From: an uncultured Lachnospiraceae bacterium
Lineage (GTDB): Bacteria; Bacillota; Clostridia; Lachnospirales; Lachnospiraceae
DNA length: 40,739 nt
NCBI GenBank assembly: GCA_934320895.1
Contig: CAKRFY010000025.1
Location: 1-40,739, forward strand
Direction of reading: 5' to 3'
Under the pieces are notes generated by a model. The model made no database searches, was not told the DNA's origin, and was given only the letters and a program-made list of their open reading frames with translations. Within the stretch, counting starts at the first letter, position 1, and the number at the start of each line of letters is the position of its first letter. This document shows, one piece after another, positions 15,233 to 24,325 of the stretch. The translations under genes were made by a program, and so were the position numbers.

Positions 15233-16525
15233 ATGCGTAAGAATAACTTTTTAAAGATAACAACATATGCAGCAGTATTTGGTTTGATTGGTGGAATGAG
15301 TTTTGAAGGAACTACATATATTTCAAACAAATATATAAATAAATCAGCAGTTGAAAGTTCAAAGACAACAAGTAAAAGTATAGATAAAACAACAACATTA
15401 TCATCAACAAACACAAGTACAAGCAGCTCTGATGGAGTATCAGGAGTATCAGAAAGCGTGCTTCCATCAATAGTTGCAATTGATGTAAAAACAACTGAAA
15501 CTTCCACAGATATGTTTGGAAGAACATATAAACAGGATGCGAGCGGCAGCGGTTCAGGAATTATAGTTGCACAGGATAGCAAAAATATTTACATTGCAAC
15601 AAACAATCATGTTGTTGCTGATGCATCAAGTGTTTCAGTTACATTTAATGATAAGAGTGTTTACTCAGCAACAGTAAAGGGAACTGATTCAGACTCAGAC
15701 CTTGCAGTTGTGGAAATTCCACTGTCAAAACTTTCAGCCGATACATTAAGCAATATAAAAGTTGCAACACTTGGTGATTCAAGTAAGGTTAAAGTCGGCG
15801 CACAGGCTATTGCAATAGGAAATGCGCTTGGATATGGAACTTCTGTAACAGTTGGATATATAAGTGCAAAAGACAGAGAGGTATCGGGAGAAGATAATAC
15901 AATGAAGCTTCTTCAGACAGATGCAGCTATCAACCCAGGTAATAGCGGTGGCGCACTTGTTGATTCATCAGGTGCTGTTATCGGGATAAACTCATCAAAA
16001 TACGCCGATACATCAGTTGAGGGAATGGGCTTTGCAATTCCTATAAATACGGCAATTCCTATCATCAACGACATAGTAAAAGCACAGACTGTATCAGAAG
16101 ATGAACAGGCATATCTTGGAATAAAAGGAACAAATGTAACATCTGAATATGCACAGTATTATAATCTTCCAGAAGGTATTTATGTATCAGAGGTGACATC
16201 TGGTTCACCAGCTGAAAAAGCTGGGATCAAGAAAGGTGATGTTATCGTAAAATATAAAGGCAAAGAAGTGACAACCATGGATGGACTTCAGGAGAAGATG
16301 GCACTTTGCAAAGCTGGAGACAAAGTTGAGATAACAGTAAAGAGAGCTGACAATGGAGAGTACAAGGAAGTTAAATGCAATGTTACATTAGGTAAAAAGT
16401 CAGATGCTCCTGAAAGTACGGATAACAGTTCAAATGACAGCTCAGATAATTCTGGTTCAGACAATGGACAGTACAATAATAACGGACAGAATGGACAGGG
16501 TAACAGTGGTTCATTGTTCAACTAA
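15233..16525 (+). CDS. htrA: HtrA/DegP-type trypsin-like serine protease with PDZ domain
   Basis: A 430-residue membrane-anchored protease for envelope protein quality control. The ATG at 15233 follows GGGAGAG and starts a basic N-terminus and one membrane helix (about 10-25). A Ser/Thr-rich linker follows. The catalytic triad is visible: H126 in NNHVVAD, D156 in DSDLAVVE and S238 in INPGNSGGALV. One PDZ domain covers about 290-385 (YLGIKG, then SGSPAEKAGIKKGDVIVKY). The C-terminus is a low-complexity Ser/Asn/Gly/Asp tail of about 40 residues, probably surface exposed. It is followed by a repeat hairpin and the rpsO promoter. Confidence 0.95.
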   Translation: MRKNNFLKITTYAAVFGLIGGMSFEGTTYISNKYINKSAVESSKTTSKSIDKTTTLSSTNTSTSSSDGVSGVSESVLPSIVAIDVKTTETSTDMFGRTYKQDASGSGSGIIVAQDSKNIYIATNNHVVADASSVSVTFNDKSVYSATVKGTDSDSDLAVVEIPLSKLSADTLSNIKVATLGDSSKVKVGAQAIAIGNALGYGTSVTVGYISAKDREVSGEDNTMKLLQTDAAINPGNSGGALVDSSGAVIGINSSKYADTSVEGMGFAIPINTAIPIINDIVKAQTVSEDEQAYLGIKGTNVTSEYAQYYNLPEGIYVSEVTSGSPAEKAGIKKGDVIVKYKGKEVTTMDGLQEKMALCKAGDKVEITVKRADNGEYKEVKCNVTLGKKSDAPESTDNSSNDSSDNSGSDNGQYNNNGQNGQGNSGSLFN

Positions 16526-16542
16526 TGATATATGCTGTAATC

Positions 16543-16575
16543 GTTGCTGGTTGCACTATAGGTGTGAACAGCAAC
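16543..16575. repeat. Dispersed hairpin family, copy C
   Basis: GTTGCTGGTTGCA (16543-16555) pairs with TGTGAACAGCAAC (16563-16575) with one mismatch and two wobbles, around loop CTATAGG. It begins 17 bases after the htrA stop. Confidence 0.7.
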
Positions 16576-16624
16576 ACATATAAACATAAAAAAATATAAA
16601 TATTATGAAATATAAAAAAACATA

Positions 16625-16653
16625 TTTACAAGTTTATTTTTATATGTTATATT
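16625..16653 (+). promoter_or_regulatory. rpsO promoter
   Basis: TTTACA (16625-16630) and TATATT (16648-16653) are 17 bases apart. The predicted start is near 16660. Confidence 0.7.
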
Positions 16654-16659
16654 CTAATA

Positions 16660-16779
16660 GTTGTGTCTTTGCTAAAAGACACAGTATCATTCAGTTACCG
16701 ACACTCAGTATCAGGTCGCTCCGTCCGGTTCTTAGTGTCAGGTGAAATAAATACCCTATTATGGGACAGGAGGTCAATT
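16660..16779 (+). promoter_or_regulatory. Structured rpsO leader, candidate S15 autoregulatory element
   Basis: TGTGTCTTT (16662-16670) pairs with AAAGACACA (16675-16683) right at the predicted 5' end. GACACT (16700-16705) pairs with AGTGTC (16734-16739), enclosing a GC-rich segment. In several bacteria S15 binds its own leader, with differing structures. Autoregulation here is inference. Confidence 0.5.
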
Positions 16780-17046
16780 ATGATTAGTAAAGAAAAGAAA
16801 GCTGAAATTATCAAAACTTATGGACGTACACCAGAGGACACAGGTTCTCCAGAGGTACAGGTAGCTCTTTTAACAGCACGTATCCTTGAGCTTAATGAGC
16901 ATTTAAAAGAGAACAAGAAAGATCATCATTCAAGACGTGGTCTTCTTAAGATGGTAGGTCAGAGAAGAAATCTTCTTGCTTATTTAAAGAAAAAAGATAT
17001 CGATGCATATCGTGAGCTTATCTCTAAATTAGGTTTAAGAAAATAA
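16780..17046 (+). CDS. rpsO: 30S ribosomal protein S15
   Basis: An 88-residue protein that binds 16S rRNA early in assembly of the 30S platform. The sequence is typical from the start ([16 protein letters not shown]) through [30 protein letters not shown] and the C-terminal [13 protein letters not shown]. The ATG at 16780 follows ACAGGAGGT, an excellent ribosome binding site. It is monocistronic here: a strong terminator follows and a diguanylate cyclase gene separates it from pnp, its usual neighbour. Confidence 0.98.
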   Translation: MISKEKKAEIIKTYGRTPEDTGSPEVQVALLTARILELNEHLKENKKDHHSRRGLLKMVGQRRNLLAYLKKKDIDAYRELISKLGLRK

Positions 17047-17088
17047 TCTGTCTGGTATTTATATATCGTCTTAGGGACAGAATTGCAT

Positions 17089-17140
17089 AAAATGTTATCA
17101 GTATTGTTTTTGAATAATATTGATAACATTTTATTTTTTT
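17089..17140 (+). terminator. rpsO terminator
   Basis: AAAATGTTATCAGTATT (17089-17105) pairs with AATATTGATAACATTTT (17116-17132), 17 bp with one wobble and a 10-base loop. A T-run ends at 17140. Confidence 0.88.
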
Positions 17141-17263
17141 GATAAGATATGATTATTATAGTTATGTGAATGTTGTAAAGTTGGTTGTTATGATATATAA
17201 TCAGATAAAGTTTGAGAAATAGAAAAAATTTAAGATTAAACTTTGAAAACGGAGGAATATAAA

Positions 17264-18943
17264 ATGTTTGACCGTCAGTCTACACATGTTGCCATGCTGT
17301 TTTGGGGTGGCGTTTTTTGTATGTTGGCTGCTTTATATATGGCTATGGCAAAAAATTATGATTTCAGAAAGAGAAAATGGTTATTTGCCATGCAGCTGTC
17401 AACAGCTATACTTTTATTTAATGATACCCTTGCATGGGCATTTCATGGTTATGAAGGTGAAGCAGGCTATTATTGGGTGCGCATAAGTAATTTTATGGTT
17501 TTTACATTCAGTAATGTTACATTACTGTTTTTTCATCAGTATGTATGTCAGATACTAGGCATAAAAAAGAATAAAAAGGCAACATTCAGGGTAAAGATTG
17601 TTTCTATGATTGCCCTGCTCGGAGCCGTTTTAGTTATTATTTCACAGTTTAATAATATGTATTACTATTTTGATAGTGATAATTTTTATCATAGAAATAG
17701 TTTGAATGTTATTTCTATGATTATTCCAATGCTTGGAATGTGCATTGATTTTTCTTTGCTTATTCAGTTTAGAAGAAATATAAGCAAAAAGATGTTTGTT
17801 TCGATTAGTTCATATATTGTACTGCCTGTTTTGGCGGCTGTTATTCAGATAGTATATTATGGCTTTTCTCTTATTAATATTGCAATATGTATATCTATGT
17901 TACTTATGTATATAGTTGCTATGGGAGAGCAGAATCAGGAAATTGCGATATTATCAAGAAAGCAGGCGCAGACAAAAGAGCAGCTTGATATATCGACTGT
18001 CCTTAACAAATGTGTTATGGAGCTTACATCAGATGTAGACATAAATGCAGCTATAAATAATCTTCTCATAGTCATAAATGACTATTTCAATGCAGATAGG
18101 TGTTATATATTTGAGGCGGATTACGAAAGAGATATAGTTGTAAATACCTATGAATATGCAAAACCAGGGGTTTCAAAACAGATAGATAATCTTAAAGAAG
18201 TACCTATGAGTGTAATATCAGTATGGATGGAAAGTTTCAGAAAAAATCAGGTTTATTATATTGAAGGACTTGAACAGGAGAAGGGTCGTGAGTCGTATGA
18301 TATACTTGATGATCATCTGGCAGATAATCTGCTTGCTGTACCTATTTACAGTAAGGGAAAAAGTGATATCATAGGTTTCCTTGGCGTTGATAATCCCAGG
18401 GAACATTGCAAAGATGCTACATTATTATCATCTATACAGTATTTTGTGACTAACAGCCTTATGATAAAAGCGGAACAGGATAAGTTAAAATATTTAAGTT
18501 ACCGCGATATGTTAACAAATATTTATAACAGAAATAAATACATTGATGTCGTAGATGGTTATAAAAATTCTTATATTGAAAAGATAGGTGTTATATATAT
18601 TGATCTTAATGGCCTGAAGGCTGCAAATGATAAATATGGGCATGAAGCCGGTGACAGGCTTATATGTAATGCAGCACAGGTTATAGATGATGTATTTCCT
18701 AAAAAGGCATACAGAGTAGGTGGAGATGAATTTGTTATTATATGTTCTGATATACATAAAAATAAATTTAACGACAAGATAAAGGTTTTGTGCGAGAAAA
18801 TGGATAAAAATGGTGTCAGTATATCGCTTGGAATGTTGTGGAGAGAACATACAAAAAATCTGCAAAACATGTTAAAAGAAGCGGATAGAAGGATGTACGA
18901 AGAAAAAGAGAGATATCACAGACTGATCAAAAATAAAGCATGA
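17264..18943 (+). CDS. Membrane GAF-GGDEF diguanylate cyclase
   Basis: A 559-residue protein. The start is the ATG at 17264, eight bases after GGAGG, rather than the upstream TTG. Seven or so hydrophobic segments fill residues 1-225, a sensor module like the 7TM histidine-kinase N-terminal region. A GAF domain covers about 240-400. The C-terminal GGDEF domain (from about 410) has an intact active site, VGGDEF (486-490), with the substrate segment IDLNGLKAANDKYGHEAGD, so it should make cyclic di-GMP. The RxxD inhibitory site expected upstream of GGDEF is absent, suggesting no product inhibition by that route. It sits between rpsO and pnp with a terminator before it and the pnp promoter after it. 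Confidence 0.93.
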   Translation: MFDRQSTHVAMLFWGGVFCMLAALYMAMAKNYDFRKRKWLFAMQLSTAILLFNDTLAWAFHGYEGEAGYYWVRISNFMVFTFSNVTLLFFHQYVCQILGIKKNKKATFRVKIVSMIALLGAVLVIISQFNNMYYYFDSDNFYHRNSLNVISMIIPMLGMCIDFSLLIQFRRNISKKMFVSISSYIVLPVLAAVIQIVYYGFSLINIAICISMLLMYIVAMGEQNQEIAILSRKQAQTKEQLDISTVLNKCVMELTSDVDINAAINNLLIVINDYFNADRCYIFEADYERDIVVNTYEYAKPGVSKQIDNLKEVPMSVISVWMESFRKNQVYYIEGLEQEKGRESYDILDDHLADNLLAVPIYSKGKSDIIGFLGVDNPREHCKDATLLSSIQYFVTNSLMIKAEQDKLKYLSYRDMLTNIYNRNKYIDVVDGYKNSYIEKIGVIYIDLNGLKAANDKYGHEAGDRLICNAAQVIDDVFPKKAYRVGGDEFVIICSDIHKNKFNDKIKVLCEKMDKNGVSISLGMLWREHTKNLQNMLKEADRRMYEEKERYHRLIKNKA

Positions 18944-18949
18944 TGCAGC

Positions 18950-18978
18950 TTGCAAATATTAAAAAAAAATGATATACT
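18950..18978 (+). promoter_or_regulatory. pnp promoter
   Basis: TTGCAA (18950-18955) and TATACT (18973-18978), spaced by 17 bases. The predicted start is near 18985. Confidence 0.75.
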
Positions 18979-18991
18979 TATGCAGATGTTG

Positions 18992-19077
18992 TGTAGGCTG
19001 AAGCCGAGACTGCTGAAAAGTATATCTTTTTTTGTAGAAAGATATATTTTTCAGTTGTTTCGGGACGAGAGCCTACA
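18992..19077 (+). promoter_or_regulatory. Long hairpin in the pnp leader
   Basis: TGTAGGCT (18992-18999) pairs with AGCCTACA (19070-19077). Inside, CCGAGA pairs with TTTCGG, and CTGAAAAGTATATCTTT pairs with GAAAGATATATTTTTCAG with wobbles. The hairpin starts a few bases after the predicted transcript start. In E. coli a comparable pnp leader duplex is cut by RNase III and lets PNPase repress itself; the same here is inference. Confidence 0.65.
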
Positions 19078-19139
19078 TAAAAAATACAATTGATAAGATA
19101 ATTAAATATTGTCTGATCTTACAAAGAAAGGAGATTTTC

Positions 19140-21227
19140 ATGGCATATAAATCGTTTTCCATGGAACTTGCCGGTAGAACTCTTACAGTTGATGTAGGAA
19201 GAGTTGCTAAACAGGCAAATGGTGCAGCACTCATGCACTATGGTGATACTACTGTACTTTGTACAGCTACAGCATCAGAAAAACCAAGAGAGGGGATTGA
19301 CTTTTTCCCACTTTCAGTAGAATTTGAAGAAAAAATGTACTCAGTAGGAAAAATTCCTGGCGGATTTAACAAACGTGAGGGAAAAGCATCAGAGAACGCA
19401 GTACTTACAGCACGTGTTATTGACAGACCTATGCGTCCTCTTTTCCCAAAAGACTACAGAAATGACTGCTCACTTAATAATCTTGTACTATCAGTTGATA
19501 CAGAGTGTCGTCCTGAACTTGTCGCTATGTTAGGTTCAGCGATAGCTACATCTATTTCAGATATTCCATTTTATGGCCCATGTGCTACGACACAGCTTGG
19601 TATGGTTGATGGAGAGTTTATCGTAAATCCAAATCAGGAAGTGTGGGACAAGGGTGATCTAAGACTTACTGTTGCTTCAACAAGAGAAAAGGTTATCATG
19701 ATCGAAGCAGGAGCAAATGAGCTTCCAGAAGATAAGATGATAGAGGCCATTTATAAGTGCCATGATGTAAATCAGACTATCATTGCTTTTATAGATAAGA
19801 TGGTTGAAGAAGTAGGAAAGCCAAAGCATGAATATACAAGCTGTGCAATTCCTGAGGAAATGTTTGAGGAGATTAAAAAGATTGTTCCACCTGAAGAGAT
19901 GGAAGTTGCTGTCTTCTCAGATGACAAGCAGACTCGTGAAGAAAATGTACGTCAGGTAACTGAAAAACTTGAGGAGGCATTTGCTGAGAATGAGGAGTGG
20001 CTTGAGATTCTCCCTGAGGCTGTATATCAGTATCAGAAAAAGACAGTCCGCAAGATGATATTAAAGGATCACAAGCGTCCTGATGGCCGTGAGATAACAC
20101 AGATTCGTCCTCTTGCAGCAGAAGTTGATCTTATACCTAGGGTACATGGCTCTGCGATGTTTACACGTGGACAGACACAGATCTGCAATATTACAACGCT
20201 TGCACCTCTTTCTGAGAAGCAGAAGGTTGACGGACTTGATGCAAATGTTACAGAAAAGAGATATATGCATCATTACAACTTCCCTTCATATTCAGTTGGA
20301 GAGACAAAACCTAGCAGAGGACCGGGACGTCGTGAGATCGGTCATGGTGCCTTGGCTGAAAAAGCACTTATACCTGTTCTTCCAAGTGAAGAGGAATTCC
20401 CATATGCTATCAGAAGTGTATCTGAGACATTTGAGTCAAATGGTTCAACATCAATGGCTTCAACTTGTGCATCATGCATGTCACTTATGGCAGCAGGTGT
20501 ACCTTTAAAGAAGATGGTTGCAGGTATCTCATGTGGTCTTGTAACAGGTGAGACAGATGATGATTTTGTACTTCTTACTGATATTCAGGGACTTGAAGAC
20601 TTCTTTGGAGATATGGACTTTAAGGTTACAGGTACAACAGAAGGTATTACTGCAATTCAGATGGATATCAAGATTCACGGACTTACAAGACCTATCGTGG
20701 AAGGTGCTATTGCCAGATGCCGTGAAGCAAGACTTTTCATCATGGATACATGTATGAAGCCAGCTATTTCTGAGCCTCGTAAGGAAGTTGGAAAGTATGC
20801 TCCAAAGATCATCCAGATGCAGATAGATCCTCAGAAGATAGGTGATGTTGTCGGACAGAGAGGAAAGACTATAAATGCACTTATTGAGCGTACAGATGTA
20901 AAGATAGACATTACTGATGACGGAAATGTATCTATATGTGGAGAAGATGCAGATAAGATGGCAGAAGCTAAGAGACTTATTGAAGTTATCACTACTGACT
21001 ATTATGAAGGACAGATTCTTGAGGGAGAAGTAATAAGCATTAAAGAATTTGGAGCATTTATCGAATTTGCTCCTGGAAAAGAAGGTATGGTTCATATATC
21101 AAAGATTGCCAAGGAAAGAATTGAGCATGTGGAGGATGTTCTTACATTAGGTGATCATGTAAAGGTTGTCTGCCTTGGAAAAGACAAGATGGGCAGAATG
21201 AGCTTTAGTATAAAAGATGTAAAATAA
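19140..21227 (+). CDS. pnp: Polyribonucleotide nucleotidyltransferase (PNPase)
   Basis: A 695-residue phosphorolytic 3'-to-5' exoribonuclease of RNA turnover. Two RNase PH domains are visible: the first with GDTTVLCTATAS and FFPLSVEFEEKMYSVGKIPGGF, the second with FTRGQTQ and HHYNFPSYSVGE plus GRREIGHGALAEKAL. These are followed by a KH domain (about 550-610, IGDVVGQRGKTINAL) and an S1 domain (about 620-690, GEVISIKEFGAFIEFAPGKEGMVH). It is full length. AAAGGAG precedes the ATG by six bases. It has its own promoter and a long leader hairpin, and a terminator follows. Confidence 0.98.
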   Translation: MAYKSFSMELAGRTLTVDVGRVAKQANGAALMHYGDTTVLCTATASEKPREGIDFFPLSVEFEEKMYSVGKIPGGFNKREGKASENAVLTARVIDRPMRPLFPKDYRNDCSLNNLVLSVDTECRPELVAMLGSAIATSISDIPFYGPCATTQLGMVDGEFIVNPNQEVWDKGDLRLTVASTREKVIMIEAGANELPEDKMIEAIYKCHDVNQTIIAFIDKMVEEVGKPKHEYTSCAIPEEMFEEIKKIVPPEEMEVAVFSDDKQTREENVRQVTEKLEEAFAENEEWLEILPEAVYQYQKKTVRKMILKDHKRPDGREITQIRPLAAEVDLIPRVHGSAMFTRGQTQICNITTLAPLSEKQKVDGLDANVTEKRYMHHYNFPSYSVGETKPSRGPGRREIGHGALAEKALIPVLPSEEEFPYAIRSVSETFESNGSTSMASTCASCMSLMAAGVPLKKMVAGISCGLVTGETDDDFVLLTDIQGLEDFFGDMDFKVTGTTEGITAIQMDIKIHGLTRPIVEGAIARCREARLFIMDTCMKPAISEPRKEVGKYAPKIIQMQIDPQKIGDVVGQRGKTINALIERTDVKIDITDDGNVSICGEDADKMAEAKRLIEVITTDYYEGQILEGEVISIKEFGAFIEFAPGKEGMVHISKIAKERIEHVEDVLTLGDHVKVVCLGKDKMGRMSFSIKDVK

Positions 21228-21266
21228 TTTTTGGTATAACTTAATAAAAAGTATTACCAGATAGTT

Positions 21267-21309
21267 AAAGTGGAGTTGTTTGATAAATTGTCAAAAACTC
21301 CGCTTTTTT
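21267..21309 (+). terminator. pnp terminator
   Basis: AAGTGGAGTT pairs with AACTCCGCTT (one wobble) with further pairing of TTTGA and TCAAA inside. A T-run ends at 21309. Confidence 0.88.
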
Positions 21310-21421
21310 ATGCGTTATTTATATAAAATGCTCGACAATACAGGCGTATAGATGTAAAATATGTGTAATAGGGAAAAGAGGGGATGCTTAGAAAATTAAA
21401 ACATGTTAGGAGCCGGAGTAG

Positions 21422-23470
21422 ATGAAAAAAATTGAAAACAAAAGATTTAGCAGATTAAATTATGGAGTATTTATATGTACTTTATTATCTGCTATACTAT
21501 GTTTCGTGATCGGGGACAATGATATGATGTATGATAAGTATATTACATCATTTTATGGTGATGGTTATGGAAGAATAATCAGCGTTATAAATCAGAAAGT
21601 CATTATATCCGGCGTAGATACAAAAATCCTTCCTGTTCTTCCATTGAATGTTAAAGTTACTCTGATAGCGGCTGTAGTTTTCGTATCAGGTTGTGTTGCT
21701 GTTCAGATTCGTACAAGAAAAAGTATATTTTATGCGTTGGGAGGATGTATGGCGATATCATTTATCCAGTGGTGGCTTATCTATAAAGAAATCTTATATA
21801 TTCCTATCGCTGAGATAATAGTATTTGCCGGTTTTACATATATAGCATTATCTGTTATTAAAAAAATCATTTATAGTTATAATACAAAAAATCTTCCGAT
21901 AGGTGCAGTTGTAAAATTTGTAAAAAATATTGTAAATATGGAGTCAGAAACAACATATGCAAATTATCTTCTAAGTAATAAAAAACAGATAGAAAGATCC
22001 CTGTCAGCTAAGCTTGTTCATCCGGCAATGACAAAAAATTCAAAACTTCTTAAGAAAATTGCATCAGAAAATTACCGCAATAAAAAATTTGTTGAAACAC
22101 AGATGTTTGGAGATGATAAATCTAAAAGTACAACTGTGCTTCAGACAAAGACGAAGTTGTTTAAGGACTTTTCTTATATTGCGTTTATTCCTATGCCTAT
22201 TATAGATAAAAATTCAGAAGAACTTGTATATACTGCTATCGGTATTGAAAGAAAAATGAGTATGCAGAGGGCTTCTCATATTTCTACTATGTTATTTTCG
22301 ATGTATATATATTTCAGGGCAAAACATGAGAGGGACGAGCATCAGAAAGTATATTTTTCAATGCTGTCACTTATGATCTCTGTGATCGATGCAAAAGATC
22401 CTGTTACTGCAGGTCATTCTCAGAGGGTTGCTGAACTTTCAAGAGATCTTGGAACATGGCTTGGACTTAATAAAAATCAAATGTTTGAACTTGAATTTGC
22501 TTCACTTATGCATGATATAGGAAAGATAGGAGTATCCGACTATGTGTTGAATAAACCAAGTATTTTTACAAAAAGTGATTTTGAGCAGATGAAAAATCAT
22601 ACCGTAAGAGGTGCAGAAATGCTTAAAGAAGTAGGTATGAGTGAAAGTATAGTTGAGGGAGTAAGACATCACCATGAGAGAATTGACGGTCGTGGATATC
22701 CTGATGGAATAAAAGGCGATAAAATAAATCTGATAGCTAAGATCATAAAAATTGCAGATGTCTATGATGCTCTTACGAGTAAGAGGCAGTATAAACAAGC
22801 CTGGAAAATAGACAAGGCAATGAATATTATATATAATGGTCGTGGCATCGAATTTGATTCAGACATTGCAGATGTATTTATTGAGCATATGGCACCGGAC
22901 ACATGGGTTCCTCCTGTCGAGAGTTCAAAGAAAGCCGGAGCGGATGGTCTTATTGATAAGGCAGTAAGTATATCTGTGGATTTTTATGAAAAATATAGTA
23001 ATGAAATGGGTGACAATTATGTCCTTATGAGTAAAAATAAAGACCACGTCGATTTTTGTTGCGAAGATTCATTTATGGGATATGATTGGGGAGAGACATT
23101 TAATAATAGAAAATTCCTCGTTGAAAAACCTCTTATTGTAGCATATGAAGACAAAACGGAAAGTCTTGTATTTGCGCAGTCGTCAGAAGATAAGTATGTA
23201 GAGAAGATATATTATTATTTCTTTAAGGGATTTATAAATCTTGGTGTATATGTTTTAAGAAGAGAAGAAGTTGGCATGGTTCTTGATATACTGCTAAAAG
23301 AATATGGTGCGCCGGTTAAAGTCAGTGATGAATTTATGGCATACAAATGTAATAAGATGAGGATTGTATTTTATCATACAAGTGATGATAAATGTCTGCT
23401 TTTTTATGCTCCTGAATATATGTGTGCAAATTATGTATTTGCAAATGAAACATCAGGTATTGCAGGTTAA
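21422..23470 (+). CDS. Membrane HD-GYP cyclic di-GMP phosphodiesterase
   Basis: A 682-residue protein with three hydrophobic segments in the first 160 residues, a central region of unrecognised type (about 170-305), an HD-GYP domain (about 310-490) and a C-terminal region of about 190 residues that I do not recognise. Key residues are present: H364 and D365 in HDIGKIG, the HHHERIDGRGYPDG segment with the RGYP signature (424-427), and KIADVYDALTS. It should hydrolyse cyclic di-GMP. The ATG at 21422 follows AGGAG by nine bases. With the GGDEF protein on the other side of pnp, the locus holds both a maker and a breaker of the messenger. The Gx transporter gene follows closely. Confidence 0.92.
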   Translation: MKKIENKRFSRLNYGVFICTLLSAILCFVIGDNDMMYDKYITSFYGDGYGRIISVINQKVIISGVDTKILPVLPLNVKVTLIAAVVFVSGCVAVQIRTRKSIFYALGGCMAISFIQWWLIYKEILYIPIAEIIVFAGFTYIALSVIKKIIYSYNTKNLPIGAVVKFVKNIVNMESETTYANYLLSNKKQIERSLSAKLVHPAMTKNSKLLKKIASENYRNKKFVETQMFGDDKSKSTTVLQTKTKLFKDFSYIAFIPMPIIDKNSEELVYTAIGIERKMSMQRASHISTMLFSMYIYFRAKHERDEHQKVYFSMLSLMISVIDAKDPVTAGHSQRVAELSRDLGTWLGLNKNQMFELEFASLMHDIGKIGVSDYVLNKPSIFTKSDFEQMKNHTVRGAEMLKEVGMSESIVEGVRHHHERIDGRGYPDGIKGDKINLIAKIIKIADVYDALTSKRQYKQAWKIDKAMNIIYNGRGIEFDSDIADVFIEHMAPDTWVPPVESSKKAGADGLIDKAVSISVDFYEKYSNEMGDNYVLMSKNKDHVDFCCEDSFMGYDWGETFNNRKFLVEKPLIVAYEDKTESLVFAQSSEDKYVEKIYYYFFKGFINLGVYVLRREEVGMVLDILLKEYGAPVKVSDEFMAYKCNKMRIVFYHTSDDKCLLFYAPEYMCANYVFANETSGIAG

Positions 23471-23505
23471 GAAAGACTTTATTTAGGAAAGAGTTTGTTT
23501 GATAT

Positions 23506-24024
23506 ATGGGAAAAAAGAGAGTTAGTACAAAAAAAATTTCAGGAATAGGTCTTATGATAGCATTGGCATTTGTTCTTAGCTATATAGAATCAATGATGCC
23601 GATAAATATTGGAATACCCGGTATAAAAGCCGGCTTTTCCAATATAGTTGTTATCTTTGCATTGTATGTATATGGCCCTGTTGTGGCATTTGGCATTGCG
23701 ATCATAAGGATAATACTTGTGGGATTTACATTTGGAAGCCTTGCAAGTCTTATGTACAGTTTTGCTGGTGGGATGCTTAGTTTTGCTGTTATGTTTATTT
23801 TAAAAAAAGCGGATATATTTTCAGTAAATGGTGTCAGCGTTGCTGGCGGTGTCAGTCACAATACAGGTCAGATCATCGTAGCGATGCTCGTACTTAAGAC
23901 CAGACTTCTTGTGTATTATCTTCCAGCACTTATAATATCAGGTACGATAGCCGGGATAGTAGTAGGTGTAGCGGGTGGACTTCTTATAAAGAGAATTGGA
24001 AGATATATGAATGAAATCTCATAA
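23506..24024 (+). CDS. Gx transporter family protein (heptaprenyl diphosphate synthase component I-like)
   Basis: A 172-residue polytopic membrane protein with about five helices. Family features are the basic N-terminus before LMIALAFVLSYIESM, PGIKAGFSNIVVIFALYVYGP, GGVSHNTGQ and the glycine-rich last helix. The family is related to ECF-type substrate-binding components; its name as an isoprenoid synthase subunit is historical and probably misleading. It is often found with FMN-binding, NusG-like or ApbE proteins, none of which are here. It begins 35 bases after the HD-GYP stop with a poor ribosome binding site, so it may be coupled to it. Confidence 0.85.
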   Translation: MGKKRVSTKKISGIGLMIALAFVLSYIESMMPINIGIPGIKAGFSNIVVIFALYVYGPVVAFGIAIIRIILVGFTFGSLASLMYSFAGGMLSFAVMFILKKADIFSVNGVSVAGGVSHNTGQIIVAMLVLKTRLLVYYLPALIISGTIAGIVVGVAGGLLIKRIGRYMNEIS

Positions 24025-24052
24025 TAACATATTAAATATTGAGATAAAAAAG

Positions 24053-24102
24053 CAGAGTAAATAACATTTTGTTTATAAATGGTTATTTACTCTGTTCTTT
24101 TT
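24053..24102 (+). terminator. Terminator after the Gx transporter gene
   Basis: CAGAGTAAATAAC (24053-24065) is exactly complementary to GTTATTTACTCTG (24082-24094). A T-rich tail ends at 24102. Confidence 0.88.
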
Positions 24103-24118
24103 ATGGGTGTTAAAATAA

Positions 24119-24238
24119 GTTTTCTATAATATTTTACGATATCGCGATTCTGATGGCAGGTGGTATACAGCGGAAGAAATAAATGAACGTTGGAATGAAG
24201 AACTGAAAAGTGATGGAAAGGAATATTTTTACGTGTAA
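24119..24238 (+). pseudogene. Short protein-like remnant without a start codon
   Basis: The gap 24025-24325 holds a terminator, this remnant and the leader of the next gene. Translation from 24119 gives 39 residues ending at TAA 24236-24238, with a protein-like part of varied composition (RYRDSDGRWYTAEEINER, then WNEELKSDGKEYFYV). There is no ATG, GTG or TTG with a ribosome binding site, and a stop precedes it. It looks like the 3' tail of a lost gene. I do not recognise the family. Confidence 0.35.
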
Positions 24239-24325
24239 AAGAAAATACTGTTAGTGTATCTATTTAATGTGAATTATAACAAATATTTGTTTCACAGGTG
24301 TTTGATAGAAAGGCAGAAAACTAAA

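Noticed and set aside
20529..21095. 188-codon minus-strand frame inside pnp
   Set aside because: Antisense to the KH/S1 part of PNPase; Cys/Ser/Tyr-rich composition typical of a shadow frame.
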